Of a DNA stretch of 26,612 bases, positions 14,050-20,181 are shown one piece after another. A model generated the notes under the pieces. That model saw nothing but the letters and a program-made list of their open reading frames with translations. It was not told the DNA's origin and did not search any database. The first letter of the stretch is position 1. Each line of letters begins with the position of its first letter. Source of the stretch: a virus. The position numbers were made by a program, and so were the translations under genes. Where the stretch lies: positions 1 through 26,612 of the IMG/VR virus record IMGVR_UViG_3300025052_000002; one strand, written 5' to 3'.

Positions 14050-15003
14050 ATGACCAAAAAAGAGAAACGAGATATCCGCCAAGAGGTCACCGACAAGGTG
14101 GTCGCGGCAATCGAGAGCATGAACGACGGCGACGTGAACTGGATCAAGAGTTGGTTCACGGTTAACGACAGGCCGACAAGCAAGTCGAGCGGCAAGCCCT
14201 ACCAAGGGATCAACTGGTTTATCCTGTCAATGGTACAGTCAATCGAAGGCTACGAGTCAAATCAGTGGGGAACATTCAACTACTGGTTCAAGGCTGGTGG
14301 CGGTGAGCGTGAAGGCAAGACGGTAACCAAAGAGTCGAGGTACTCTGTCAAAGGTCAGAAAGGCACACAGGTGGTGCTGTACAAGCCAATGACATTCACA
14401 GAGACCGATGACACTGGTAAGAAAGTGACCAAGTCGTTCCCCTTAATGAAGGGCTTCACGGTCTTCAACGCCGATCAGGTCGAAGGCTACACTGTTGAGC
14501 CAATGGATATAGTTGGCAAGGTAGATGAGTGTGAGGAGCCAGTGGTTGCGGTTAATAACCTGATGGCAACATTGGGCATTAAGCTGGTACATAAGGACAA
14601 AAATCGCGCCTTCTATACTCCTCCGATTGACACGGTTAACTCGCCGCTGCCTGCTCAGTTCGATAGTGCTGAGGCCTACGCCTGCACTAACCTGCATGAG
14701 ACAGGACACGCCACTGGCCACGAGTCGAGACTGAACCGTGACCTGAAGAACCACTTCGGAGATCAGGCCTACGCTTTTGAGGAACTGATTGCTGAGTTGT
14801 TCAGTGCCATGATGGCTGGCGAGTTAGGCATTGCACCGACACCTCGTGAGGACCACGCCCACTATCTAAAGGGCTGGCTCAAGAAGCTGAAGGAAGACAA
14901 GTTCGCTATCTTCCGGGCAGTCGCAGCGGCTCAGAAGGCCGCCGACTGGGTACACGATGCAACGGAGGTGTCTGAGGAAGACACCTTCGCAGAGGCAGCG
15001 TAA
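14050..15003 (+). CDS. ArdC-like antirestriction protein (ssDNA-binding plus zincin)
   Basis: The protein has 317 residues. The N-terminal half (about 8-145) matches the ArdC/TraC N-terminal ssDNA-binding domain (DUF1738): SSGKPYQGINWFILSM, WGTFNYWFKAGG, VKGQKGTQVVLYKPM and FPLMKGFTVFNADQVEGY are its landmarks. The C-terminal half is a zincin-like metallopeptidase domain with HETGH at 216-220, followed by ATGHESRLNR and a third-ligand region FEELIAELFSAMMA at 243-256. Plasmid and phage ArdC-type proteins protect incoming single-stranded or freshly injected DNA from restriction. Early position fits a protein that acts soon after injection. All key residues are present. Two tandem stem-loops and a GTGAGGGACC leader precede the ATG. 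Confidence 0.87.
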   Translation: MTKKEKRDIRQEVTDKVVAAIESMNDGDVNWIKSWFTVNDRPTSKSSGKPYQGINWFILSMVQSIEGYESNQWGTFNYWFKAGGGEREGKTVTKESRYSVKGQKGTQVVLYKPMTFTETDDTGKKVTKSFPLMKGFTVFNADQVEGYTVEPMDIVGKVDECEEPVVAVNNLMATLGIKLVHKDKNRAFYTPPIDTVNSPLPAQFDSAEAYACTNLHETGHATGHESRLNRDLKNHFGDQAYAFEELIAELFSAMMAGELGIAPTPREDHAHYLKGWLKKLKEDKFAIFRAVAAAQKAADWVHDATEVSEEDTFAEAA

Positions 15004-15030
15004 CTAACACACAGAAAAGGGAGAAGAACT

Positions 15031-15360
15031 GTGGACGTGAACATTATTTTTTGCAGGCACTTGCTGAGTGCGCTCAGGCCTGACCTCGCAAGACTTGGGC
15101 TGCGTACCTTCAAGGATGCCTCGCTCTGTGACTTTTCTTATCCACGAGGAAAGAGTGGGGCTAAGGACTACCACTTTGAGACAAGCCTCAAGCGGTGTGA
15201 CTATGTCGAGGGCGCTGATCGGCACGACAACTACTTCAACATATATCTAGTGGCCGACAACGCCTACGAGGCACGCTACAACGGATGGGTTGCGTATCTC
15301 AGGCACATTGGTGTGCCCGACTATCAGATACCCGGCATCGACGACGTTGATGAGGGATAA
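15031..15360 (+). CDS. Small protein of unknown function (GTG start)
   Basis: The product has 109 residues. GTG at 15031 is chosen because AGGGAG lies about 9 bases before it; a second GTG two codons later is possible. The protein contains RPDLARLGLRTFKDASLCDF near the front and a D/Y-rich C-terminal half with DNYFNIYLVADNAYEARYNG and VPDYQIPGIDDVDEG. It is acidic and soluble, with no known motif. It lies directly after the ArdC-like gene, with 27 bases between, and may share its transcript; whether it shares its role is unknown. Confidence 0.65.
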   Translation: MDVNIIFCRHLLSALRPDLARLGLRTFKDASLCDFSYPRGKSGAKDYHFETSLKRCDYVEGADRHDNYFNIYLVADNAYEARYNGWVAYLRHIGVPDYQIPGIDDVDEG

Positions 15361-15370
15361 GACAACGGCG

Positions 15371-15427
15371 CAGCGGGGCAACCCGCTGTACCCACAAGCA
15401 TCACAGCTTAGGCGGGTGCTTCTGGGT
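15371..15427 (+). other. Two stem-loops in the 15361-15463 gap
   Basis: CAGCGGG (15371-15377) and CCCGCTG (15382-15388) form a perfect 7-bp stem closed by GCAA, a GNRA tetraloop. ACCCACAAGCA (15390-15400) pairs with TGCTTCTGGGT (15417-15427) with one mismatch over a 16-base loop. No U-run follows. They account for most of the 100-base gap. Confidence 0.6.
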
Positions 15428-15463
15428 GCTGACGCACTACACACTAATCAAGGAAGGTGAGAG

Positions 15464-15730
15464 ATGTTGACCATTAAAAAAATCCCACAAGAAGTTTACG
15501 CAGTGGCGCTCGACTATATGAATCTTGATCGGGCGGAAGATAGTGACCACTCTGCCACATATTACGAGATTGTTGATCGTCGCGGTTGGACGGCTTCCGA
15601 ATTGGAGCAGGCGATCTCAGACTATCTGTTGAGTGCTGGATCGTTTGGTGACGGGGGAGAGTTCGAGGACGTTTGTGGTCACAGCTTGAGCCCGTTGCCT
15701 GAACTTATGGATGATGAGGAGGTATCCTGA
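15464..15730 (+). CDS. Small acidic protein of unknown function
   Basis: The product has 88 residues and is strongly acidic toward the C-terminus (PELMDDEEVS). It is mostly helical, with VYAVALDYMNLDRAEDSDHS and RRGWTASELEQAISDYLLSA as the recognisable stretches. No Cys pair or membrane segment is present. GGAAGGTGAGAG precedes the ATG. Its last base is shared with the ATG of the next gene (TGATG junction), so the two are translationally coupled. It ends in EEVS, as does its neighbour, because of a duplicated RBS module. No family was recognised; small acidic early proteins often bind and inhibit host proteins, but nothing here shows that. Confidence 0.65.
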   Translation: MLTIKKIPQEVYAVALDYMNLDRAEDSDHSATYYEIVDRRGWTASELEQAISDYLLSAGSFGDGGEFEDVCGHSLSPLPELMDDEEVS

Positions 15731-15987
15731 TGACTGATATTCTAGGACGTTTACCGTGCAACCATGAATGGTTGAGCGATGGTGATGTGCCGTCTCACAT
15801 CAACGTAGAGAAAGCGGATAGGTATGGCACCCCTGTCTACCGTCCCGACTGCTCTTTGAGTCGGCTGCTCGTGCGGATGAAAAAGCACAACGCGAAAGAG
15901 TTAACCAGTGAGATGCTCTACGAGATCAGGTCTGCTGGTCTACGCATCTACAACCAGTATGGTGAGGAGGTATCCTGATGACTGATA
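15715..15987 (+). repeat. Pair of identical 25-bp gene-junction modules
   Basis: The 25 bases at 15715-15739 recur exactly at 15963-15987. Each copy encodes the end EEVS of one gene, carries GAGGAGG as Shine-Dalgarno, and includes the TGATG junction and MTD start of the next gene. Both flanking gene pairs are otherwise unrelated in sequence. Confidence 0.85.
15730..15978 (+). CDS. Small protein of unknown function
   Basis: The product has 82 residues, beginning MTDILGRLPCNHEWLSDGDV and ending IYNQYGEEVS. It is mixed in charge, with SRLLVRMKKHNAKELTSEML as a basic amphipathic helix. One Cys-x-His (CNH) is present, but no full metal site. Both ends lie in copies of the same 25-bp module, so this gene is bracketed by identical junctions. 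That arrangement would let it be lost or duplicated by homologous recombination without harming its neighbours. No family was recognised. Confidence 0.65.
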   Translation: MTDILGRLPCNHEWLSDGDVPSHINVEKADRYGTPVYRPDCSLSRLLVRMKKHNAKELTSEMLYEIRSAGLRIYNQYGEEVS

Positions 15988-16826
15988 AATTCTTTGAGGA
16001 GATGAGAGCGTTGGAGGAATGGCCGCCGAAGCAGCCGGTCAAAGAGGACAAGCGCGAGAAGTTCCCGTGTCAGCCATGCGCTGGGACTGGCCGCTGGTCT
16101 GGTGGATACAATCAGCATGGCGAGAAGAAATGTTTTGCCTGCAACGGCAAGGGGTTCTTTCTAAGCAGCGAGCATGACCGCCGCAAGGCACGTCAGAAGA
16201 GAGCGGAGAGCAAGTCGAACAGGAACAGGCTGGCTGCTGCTCAGGCTGCGCTCACTGAGGAACACCCCACCTTAATGGGTGACCTCCGGGGGATGACTGA
16301 GTGGAACAGCTTTGCCGCCAGCTTGGTGGAGCAGTTCAATACCCGTGGCTTCCTGTCGGAGAACCAAGTCAACGCTGCCTACAAAATGATCGCCAAGACC
16401 GCCGCAACTAAGAAGGCCAAGGCGAAGGCACGCGATGACGCTGCTGTTGAGGTGGACCTGTCAACAATCAGAGCCATGTTCAACCGCGCCGTTGAGAAAG
16501 GCCACAAGCGTCCGACGTACAGGGCACTGGGCCTGATCATATCCCGCGCACCTGATCATGGTAACAACGCCGGGGCACTCTACATCAAGACAGAGGGCGA
16601 CCAGTACCAAGGCAAGATCACGGCAGAGGATAAGTTCTACGCTGTTAGCAGCGCAGACTCAGCCACAAGCGAGAGCCTGAAGGTGATTGCTGCTGACCCG
16701 ACCGATGCTGCTGTAAAGTACGGACGGCTGACTGGGAATTGCAGTTGCTGCGGCAGAACCCTCACTAACAAACTCAGCATTGAGCGGGGCATTGGTCCCA
16801 TCTGTGCTGACCGCATGGGACTATAG
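15978..16826 (+). CDS. DnaJ-type zinc-finger protein with C-terminal DUF6011-like domain
   Basis: The protein has 282 residues. Residues 31-60 have two CxxCxGxG knuckles (CQPCAGTGRW with C31/C34 and CFACNGKGF with C52/C55), the DnaJ central-domain pattern. Residues ~62-85 are a basic helix (HDRRKARQKRAESKSNRNRL). The middle (100-240) is a Lys/Ala-rich domain. The C-terminal ~30 residues have CSCCGRTLTNKLSIERGIGP followed by IC, the DUF6011 signature: a four-Cys zinc site with the GIGP-C motif. DUF6011-bearing phage proteins are nucleic-acid associated as far as I recall, with no defined activity. No J-domain is present, so it is not a chaperone. The start is fixed by a TGATG junction. Confidence 0.75.
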   Translation: MTDKFFEEMRALEEWPPKQPVKEDKREKFPCQPCAGTGRWSGGYNQHGEKKCFACNGKGFFLSSEHDRRKARQKRAESKSNRNRLAAAQAALTEEHPTLMGDLRGMTEWNSFAASLVEQFNTRGFLSENQVNAAYKMIAKTAATKKAKAKARDDAAVEVDLSTIRAMFNRAVEKGHKRPTYRALGLIISRAPDHGNNAGALYIKTEGDQYQGKITAEDKFYAVSSADSATSESLKVIAADPTDAAVKYGRLTGNCSCCGRTLTNKLSIERGIGPICADRMGL

Positions 16827-16841
16827 AAAGGAAGGTGCGTT

Positions 16842-17072
16842 ATGAAACGCAAGACTAACCCTGTCGCTCGTGCCCTTAGCACGGGCAGGCAGGGTAACCC
16901 TGTTACCCATAGGGATGAGCCCTCCTATGCCCACTCCAAGGGCCGTAGGCGGCATCCTAAACACAAAGGTGCGGCGGATAGCTCCGCCGTATCCACCAGC
17001 ACATCAGATGGGTGTGCTGATGGATGCGAAGGCATCGATGACCAACCAATAGATGAGGTAACTGACCAATGA
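16842..17072 (+). CDS. Small basic NPVA-type phage protein invaded by palindromes
   Basis: The product has 76 residues. The N-terminal 45 residues (MKRKTNPVARAL, PVTHRDEPSYAHSKGRRR and HPKHKGAAD) resemble a group of very small basic phage proteins that begin NPVA and contain THRD and a basic KHKG part; I recall them as 40-60 residues long. The remainder is Ser/Asp-rich, low-complexity sequence. Five inverted repeats overlie the coding DNA (16866-17022), which could explain the extra residues between ARAL and THRD and the odd C-terminus. AAGGAAGG precedes the ATG; the stop overlaps the next ATG by 4 bases. Function is unknown. Confidence 0.6.
   Translation: MKRKTNPVARALSTGRQGNPVTHRDEPSYAHSKGRRRHPKHKGAADSSAVSTSTSDGCADGCEGIDDQPIDEVTDQ
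16866..17022. repeat. Run of five palindromes within one small gene
   Basis: CGTGC/GCACG (16869-16883, extendable to 16866-16886 with a G-U pair), GGGTAAC/GTTACCC (16892-16908, loop CCT), AGGG/CCCT (near 16911-16923), CGGCGGA/TCCGCCG (16972-16989, loop TAGC) and CAGCACA/TGTGCTG (16997-17019), the last overlapping an alternative CATCAG/CTGATG (17002-17022). Stems differ in sequence, and no U-run follows any of them. Confidence 0.7.
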
Positions 17073-17263
17073 AGATGCATGATGTATTTGGATTTGCGGC
17101 ACTCGCTTTCTGGACTGTCGCAACATTCGGGCTGGCTTGGGCAGGGCTCAACAGCCAGACCTTTACCACAACACTGTTCGTTATGACTGTCGCAACATCC
17201 CTCTTCGGATTGATTGCGTTGATCTTCGCCGTCGAGTTGAAGGTGAGAGAGAACAGGCAATGA
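17069..17263 (+). CDS. Small two-helix membrane protein
   Basis: The product has 64 residues with two predicted membrane helices: FGFAALAFWTVATFGLAWAG (about 7-27) and FVMTVATSLFGLIALIFAVE (about 37-56), joined by a short polar loop LNSQTFTTTL and ending in a charged tail KVRENRQ. There is no cleavable signal peptide. The ATG overlaps the previous stop by 4 bases, and its stop overlaps the next ATG by 4 bases. Two small membrane proteins in tandem could act in lysis timing or in blocking superinfection, but in this early-type cluster lysis is not implied; the function is unknown. Confidence 0.65.
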   Translation: MKMHDVFGFAALAFWTVATFGLAWAGLNSQTFTTTLFVMTVATSLFGLIALIFAVELKVRENRQ

Positions 17264-17361
17264 AACTATCTGATTGTGACCGAGAGGTGATCGGAGCCGT
17301 CCTGTTTGGAATTGTAGCAGCGATCCCAATCATGCTGTTAGTAGCTGTATTTATTTTGTAA
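17260..17361 (+). CDS. 33-residue single-span membrane protein
   Basis: The ATG at 17260 overlaps the stop of the preceding membrane-protein gene (ATGA). The product is short: a polar front MKLSDCDREVIGAV, then a hydrophobic helix LFGIVAAIPIMLLVAVFIL to the end. It is in frame with a longer open frame beginning at 17137, but the upstream part is Arg-rich shadow sequence of the previous gene. The tight 4-base overlap, repeated throughout this phage, supports it as a real gene. Function is unknown; it may act with the two-helix protein upstream. Confidence 0.55.
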   Translation: MKLSDCDREVIGAVLFGIVAAIPIMLLVAVFIL

Positions 17362-17372
17362 GGGAGAATGGA

Positions 17373-17570
17373 ATGATGAGACGCATAGCATTTTTCATTG
17401 AGACTATCCCACCCTATGAGGAGCAGCACTACTGGGGCACCTCAGAGGAGGCCGTCATAGCAGAGCTTGAGAAGGAAGGCTACAAGGTAGACTTTATCGA
17501 AAGCACTGCTGGGTGGGAGAGTGAGAGTGGTTGCGGGATGCCTGATCACCCACCGGAAGGAGGTTACTGA
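17373..17570 (+). CDS. Small acidic protein of unknown function
   Basis: The product has 65 residues. Two ATG codons in tandem lie behind AAGGGAGAATGGA, so the start could be either Met. It has a beta-alpha-beta look: RRIAFFIETIPPYEEQHYWG, then TSEEAVIAELEKEGYKVDFI, then a Gly/Glu-rich end with SGCGMPDHPPEGGY. The middle helix-strand (EEAVIAELEKEGYKVDFIE) resembles half of a small alpha/beta domain, but no family was recognised. It lies 11 bases after the small membrane-protein gene. The following 150 bases hold two stem-loops and a promoter. Confidence 0.6.
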   Translation: MMRRIAFFIETIPPYEEQHYWGTSEEAVIAELEKEGYKVDFIESTAGWESESGCGMPDHPPEGGY

Positions 17571-17578
17571 AGAAGCGA

Positions 17579-17658
17579 ATCGGTGATGGCTCACGAGCCT
17601 GAACCGATGTGATTCACAGAGGAGGCACACGCTGTAACCCGCAGTGGGTGCGCGTGTG
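17579..17658 (+). other. Two long stem-loops in the 17571-17722 gap
   Basis: The first (17579-17608) has ATCGGT/ACCGAT outside and GGCTC/GAGCC inside, with a symmetrical 3x3 internal loop. The second (17626-17658) has CACACGC/GCGTGTG outside and ACCC/GGGT inside, loop GCAGT. Neither is followed by a U-run. They lie directly before an extended -10 promoter. Confidence 0.65.
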
Positions 17659-17676
17659 GAGCTTTGTGTCTGTTCG

Positions 17677-17685
17677 TGCTATACT
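17677..17685 (+). promoter_or_regulatory. Candidate extended -10 promoter
   Basis: TGCTATACT matches the extended -10 pattern TGnTATAAT with one mismatch. No clear -35 lies 17 bases upstream, as is usual for extended -10 promoters. The start would be near 17692, about 30 bases before the ATG at 17723, in one of the few gaps of this arm. Confidence 0.5.
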
Positions 17686-17722
17686 AACATCTGCTGTTTG
17701 ACAATGTGAGGAGACCAGACTG

Positions 17723-18292
17723 ATGAATCAAATTCATCAAGACTACAATCGTTGTGTCAACGACAAGTGGACGGCGGCGCTTGCAGAGGAGGGGGCAAAC
17801 AGGAACCCATCCGAACAGGAAGCCATCGCCGCAGTGAAGCGTCTCTATCGTAAGGCGACGGGACGCAAGCTCACAATGCCACTCAAGATTACGAGCGGCA
17901 ATCGATACACTTGGCCGAAGCGGGGTGTCTATTACGTTAACCCTGCTCGCCGTCACTGGGAGATCTCTGGCGGGTGGAAGCATCTCGTGCATGATGTCTC
18001 GCACTACTGCCATTGGCGTTTGCATCCACGAGCGAGGCCACATTCCAACAGTCAGCTTACGATTGAACGGGTGCTGACTGACTATGTCATCGATAACGGC
18101 TGGCTGCACGGCAAGTTGAAGCCGAAGGCAAAGCCGAAGCCACCTGTCGATCAGGTCGCAAAGCGTGCGGCTCAGGTGGATGCCAACATCGCCCGTTGGG
18201 AAACCAAACTGAAGAGGGCACAAGCCGCTCTCAAAAAGTACAAGGTGAAGCAACGGTACTACAAGAAGACATTCCAAGCGCGGGCTGCGTAG
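17723..18292 (+). CDS. Putative zincin-like protein with degenerate HDxxH motif and coiled-coil tail
   Basis: The protein has 189 residues. Residues ~88-125 contain WKHLVHDVSHYCHWRLHPRA followed by RPHSNSQLTIERVLTDYVID. The HDVSHYCHW core recalls the HExxH...H motif of gluzincin/SprT-like metalloproteases, with Asp in place of the catalytic Glu, plus an extra His and a downstream Glu. The region before it (KITSGNRYTWPKRGVYYVNP, ARRHWEISGG) resembles the strand-rich lead into a zincin helix. Residues 130-189 are a strongly basic Lys/Ala coiled coil. It may be a metal-binding but weakly active or inactive protease, or a nucleic-acid binding protein. AGGAG lies before the ATG. The metalloprotease assignment is tentative. 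Confidence 0.6.
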   Translation: MNQIHQDYNRCVNDKWTAALAEEGANRNPSEQEAIAAVKRLYRKATGRKLTMPLKITSGNRYTWPKRGVYYVNPARRHWEISGGWKHLVHDVSHYCHWRLHPRARPHSNSQLTIERVLTDYVIDNGWLHGKLKPKAKPKPPVDQVAKRAAQVDANIARWETKLKRAQAALKKYKVKQRYYKKTFQARAA

Positions 18293-18307
18293 CTCAAGCA
18301 CTCAACT

Positions 18308-18328
18308 GGGGGGGCACGTTGCCCCCCC
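18308..18328 (+). other. 9-bp G/C stem-loop upstream of the 18346 gene
   Basis: GGGGGGGCA (18308-18316) and TGCCCCCCC (18320-18328) form a perfect stem with a 3-base loop (CGT). The next bases are TAACACGGAGG, so it directly abuts the Shine-Dalgarno of the next gene. No U-run follows. Confidence 0.65.
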
Positions 18329-18345
18329 TAACACGGAGGTAACCA

Positions 18346-18861
18346 ATGGTTACACTGACCAAAGACGAGGGGACGATGGAGATGCCAGAGTTCCTTCGAC
18401 GTTACTCACTCGACGGCCTGACTTTGGAGCGGCTGATCGTGATGACTGAACTGTTGCTCTCCCACGTTACGGGGTATGGCCCAGATAATTTCAATCGGAA
18501 AGAGATCGATGAGTTCAAGAAGAATCTCGGTGAGTTGCAGAAGCGGAAGGCCATCTGGCCAGCGCGACAGCATGAGCCCGTCGAGGCTCCCAAGCCAGAG
18601 CCTTTTGATGTGAGTACCATTGGTCTGAAGTTTCCGCTCAAAGAAAGGGTTGGTCTTCAGATCATCAAGGCCATTGAGGAAGGGCACAACACCTTCGCCC
18701 GTCTGCGTAAGGCTATCCCCGTCCTGCACATTGAAGGACAGGACATTGATATGCCCGACCGGGTATTGAAGTCAGCCCTGAATCATCTGATCAGCGGCAA
18801 GCTGAAGCAGGTCAGAGTTGTTAAACTTTCACCAAAAGTTTACGGGGTGCAGCGGAGATAG
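18346..18861 (+). CDS. Unknown protein with C-terminal winged-helix-like region
   Basis: The protein has 171 residues. The front is helical (MEMPEFLRRYSLDGLTLERL, IVMTELLLSHVTGYGPDNFN) with a charged KKNLGELQKRKAIWPARQHE segment and a Pro-rich linker near residue 80. The C-terminal ~75 residues (LKERVGLQIIKAIEEGHNTF, ARLRKAIPV, MPDRVLKSALNHLISGKLKQ, VRVVKLSPKVYGV) have the helix-helix-helix-wing order of a winged-helix DNA-binding domain. No family was recognised. GGAGGTAACCA, the phage's best RBS form, precedes the ATG, and a 9-bp stem-loop lies just before that. A regulatory role is inferred. Confidence 0.62.
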   Translation: MVTLTKDEGTMEMPEFLRRYSLDGLTLERLIVMTELLLSHVTGYGPDNFNRKEIDEFKKNLGELQKRKAIWPARQHEPVEAPKPEPFDVSTIGLKFPLKERVGLQIIKAIEEGHNTFARLRKAIPVLHIEGQDIDMPDRVLKSALNHLISGKLKQVRVVKLSPKVYGVQRR

Positions 18862-18870
18862 CCCCCCTAC

Positions 18871-18927
18871 TCTGTGGACAATGGTGTCCATAGATGATAA
18901 ACGGTGGTGTGCCATGTGGCACATCAC
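18871..18927 (+). other. Two 10-bp stem-loops upstream of the DGQQRL gene
   Basis: TCTGTGGACA (18871-18880) pairs with TGTCCATAGA (18885-18894), loop ATGG, with one G-U. GTGGTGTGCC (18904-18913) pairs with GGCACATCAC (18918-18927), loop ATGT, with one G-U. Both are 10-bp stems with 4-base loops, yet they do not share sequence. No U-run follows. The pair occupies the whole gap before the Shine-Dalgarno of the next gene. Confidence 0.7.
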
Positions 18928-18947
18928 ACAAAGCAAGGAAGGTAACC

Positions 18948-19859
18948 ATGCATAAGTCTATTGATAGACTGATCCATAAGAACACGACTGTCTCTCCATT
19001 TGTCGCTCCCGATAGTGGCGATGACGAGAATGGTGGACTGAAGTTGACTGTCGAGACCATCACCCCGGCTAAGGCGATGGATTATCTGGACGACAACATC
19101 TCTAACAACCGACCTGTCAGTGAGCAGCACGTTGCTGCACTCGCACGAGACATGGTCAATGACCGATGGTCTCAAAACGGAGAGACCCTGAAGTTCTCAC
19201 CGACTGGTGAGCTTCTCGATGGGCAGCAAAGATTGTCGGCCTGCATCACGGCGAACAAAGCCTTCACCACTGCGGTAGTGCGTGGCGTAGAGAGCCTTGA
19301 TGATGTTGACCGTGCCCGCCCACGTACTCTGGCCCATGCACTGGGGATGTACGGGGTCAAGCGGTCATCCAAATTGGGCGTAGTCCTGAACACAACGTGG
19401 CGTTGGGAGAACTCGAACTGGCGGATGCAACAACTGCGTCCGACAATACAGGAAGCGATGATCTTCCACCGTCAACATGAGGCCCTGCTTGGTGCCGCGA
19501 TGCGAGGTGGGCTCCAGTTACGAGAGATGGAAGGATCACTGGAGAATGCATCTCTGGTGTTCTGGCGACTGGCCCGCACCTGCGGGCAGGAGATAGCTGA
19601 ACAGTTGTTCACTCGCCTGTCGAAGAACGACTGGCAGTCCCTTAAAGATCCTCTGTTCCACTACCACTCCGTTGCTATCCGGGCGAAGGCTCAATCTCGT
19701 AAGCCTCACAAGCTGGTAAAACTGAACTGGCTGGTGCGTGGACTAGACGCTGCGCTCAATCGTGAGGATCACGACACCTATCATTTCTTGCGGTGGAACC
19801 CGGCCAATGAACTGCGGTTGTTCACGGGTGAAGAACTCAATGGAAGTGCAAGAGCTTGA
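18948..19859 (+). CDS. ParB/sulfiredoxin-like DGQQRL-motif protein
   Basis: From ATG 18948 (GGAAGGTAACC directly before it) the protein has 303 residues; the frame is open to 18894, but that part contains a stem-loop. Residues ~33-125 follow a phage family related to the ParB/Srx fold: ITPAKAMDYLDDNISNNRPV, SEQHVAALARDMVNDRWSQN, GETLKFSPTGELLDGQQRLS, then VVRGVESLDDVDRARPRTLA. DGQQRL lines the nucleotide or phosphate site in related DUF262/ParB-like proteins. The C-terminal 170 residues are helical. Homologues are frequent in phages, but the biochemical role is not known to me; DNA-binding or nuclease-like activity is a family-level inference. Its end overlaps the next gene by 20 bases. Confidence 0.75.
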   Translation: MHKSIDRLIHKNTTVSPFVAPDSGDDENGGLKLTVETITPAKAMDYLDDNISNNRPVSEQHVAALARDMVNDRWSQNGETLKFSPTGELLDGQQRLSACITANKAFTTAVVRGVESLDDVDRARPRTLAHALGMYGVKRSSKLGVVLNTTWRWENSNWRMQQLRPTIQEAMIFHRQHEALLGAAMRGGLQLREMEGSLENASLVFWRLARTCGQEIAEQLFTRLSKNDWQSLKDPLFHYHSVAIRAKAQSRKPHKLVKLNWLVRGLDAALNREDHDTYHFLRWNPANELRLFTGEELNGSARA

Positions 19860-20181
19860 ACTTATCGCTGCCTTTGAAGAGGGAGAGCTTGATCTCCCAG
19901 AGGTAGTTCTGATGACCCACCTTCTCATCAAGAGGGGGTGGGTCTGGAATATGCCTGCACCATACCAAGCATTGGCGCAGGGCTGGATCGACGTTGGGAT
20001 TCTGGATGATCCAAGGAAGGTAACAATGGACAGACCAAAGATTAAGATCGTCGTGGATGACGGTCACATAGAACAAATTATAGCAGAGAAGGGAGAGTTC
20101 GATGTCACTGTGGAAGAGAAAGACGGTGCTACCAGTACCTTCACCACGTCCCCCAATCGATCAGTGGGTAAGACAGAGTGA
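19840..20181 (+). CDS. In-frame fusion: DUF7417-like N-terminal part plus small C-terminal part
   Basis: The frame from ATG 19840 gives 113 residues. Residues 1-57 (LIAAFEEGELDLPEVVLMTH, LLIKRGWVWNMPAPYQALAQ, GWIDVGIL) resemble a short phage family I know as DUF7417-like: an acidic EGEL helix, then a W-pattern and an A-W-x-x-G-IL end. At codon 63 (20026) a second ATG lies behind AAGGAAGGTAACA, the phage's standard RBS, and begins MDRPKIKIVVDDGHIEQIIA. No stop separates the parts. Probably two genes have become one frame by loss of a stop, or the second is made separately by internal initiation as well. It overlaps the 19859 gene end by 20 bases. The second part has a single beta-hairpin look and no known motif. 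Confidence 0.6.
   Translation: MEVQELELIAAFEEGELDLPEVVLMTHLLIKRGWVWNMPAPYQALAQGWIDVGILDDPRKVTMDRPKIKIVVDDGHIEQIIAEKGEFDVTVEEKDGATSTFTTSPNRSVGKTE
20026..20181 (+). CDS. Internal 51-residue product with own RBS (possible separate gene)
   Basis: ATG 20026 sits 5-6 bases behind AAGGAAGGTAAC, as good an RBS as any in the window, and would give a 51-residue, mostly beta protein (MDRPKIKIVVDDGHIEQIIA, then EKGEFDVTVEEKDGATSTF). It is in the same frame as the upstream DUF7417-like part. Because other start sites in this arm with this exact context are clearly used, independent initiation is likely. Function is unknown. Confidence 0.5.
   Translation: MDRPKIKIVVDDGHIEQIIAEKGEFDVTVEEKDGATSTFTTSPNRSVGKTE

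Noticed and set aside
16869-18927. Reading the early-arm stem-loops as Rho-independent terminators
   Set aside because: None is followed by a U-run on the plus strand, and genes with strong RBSs follow at once.
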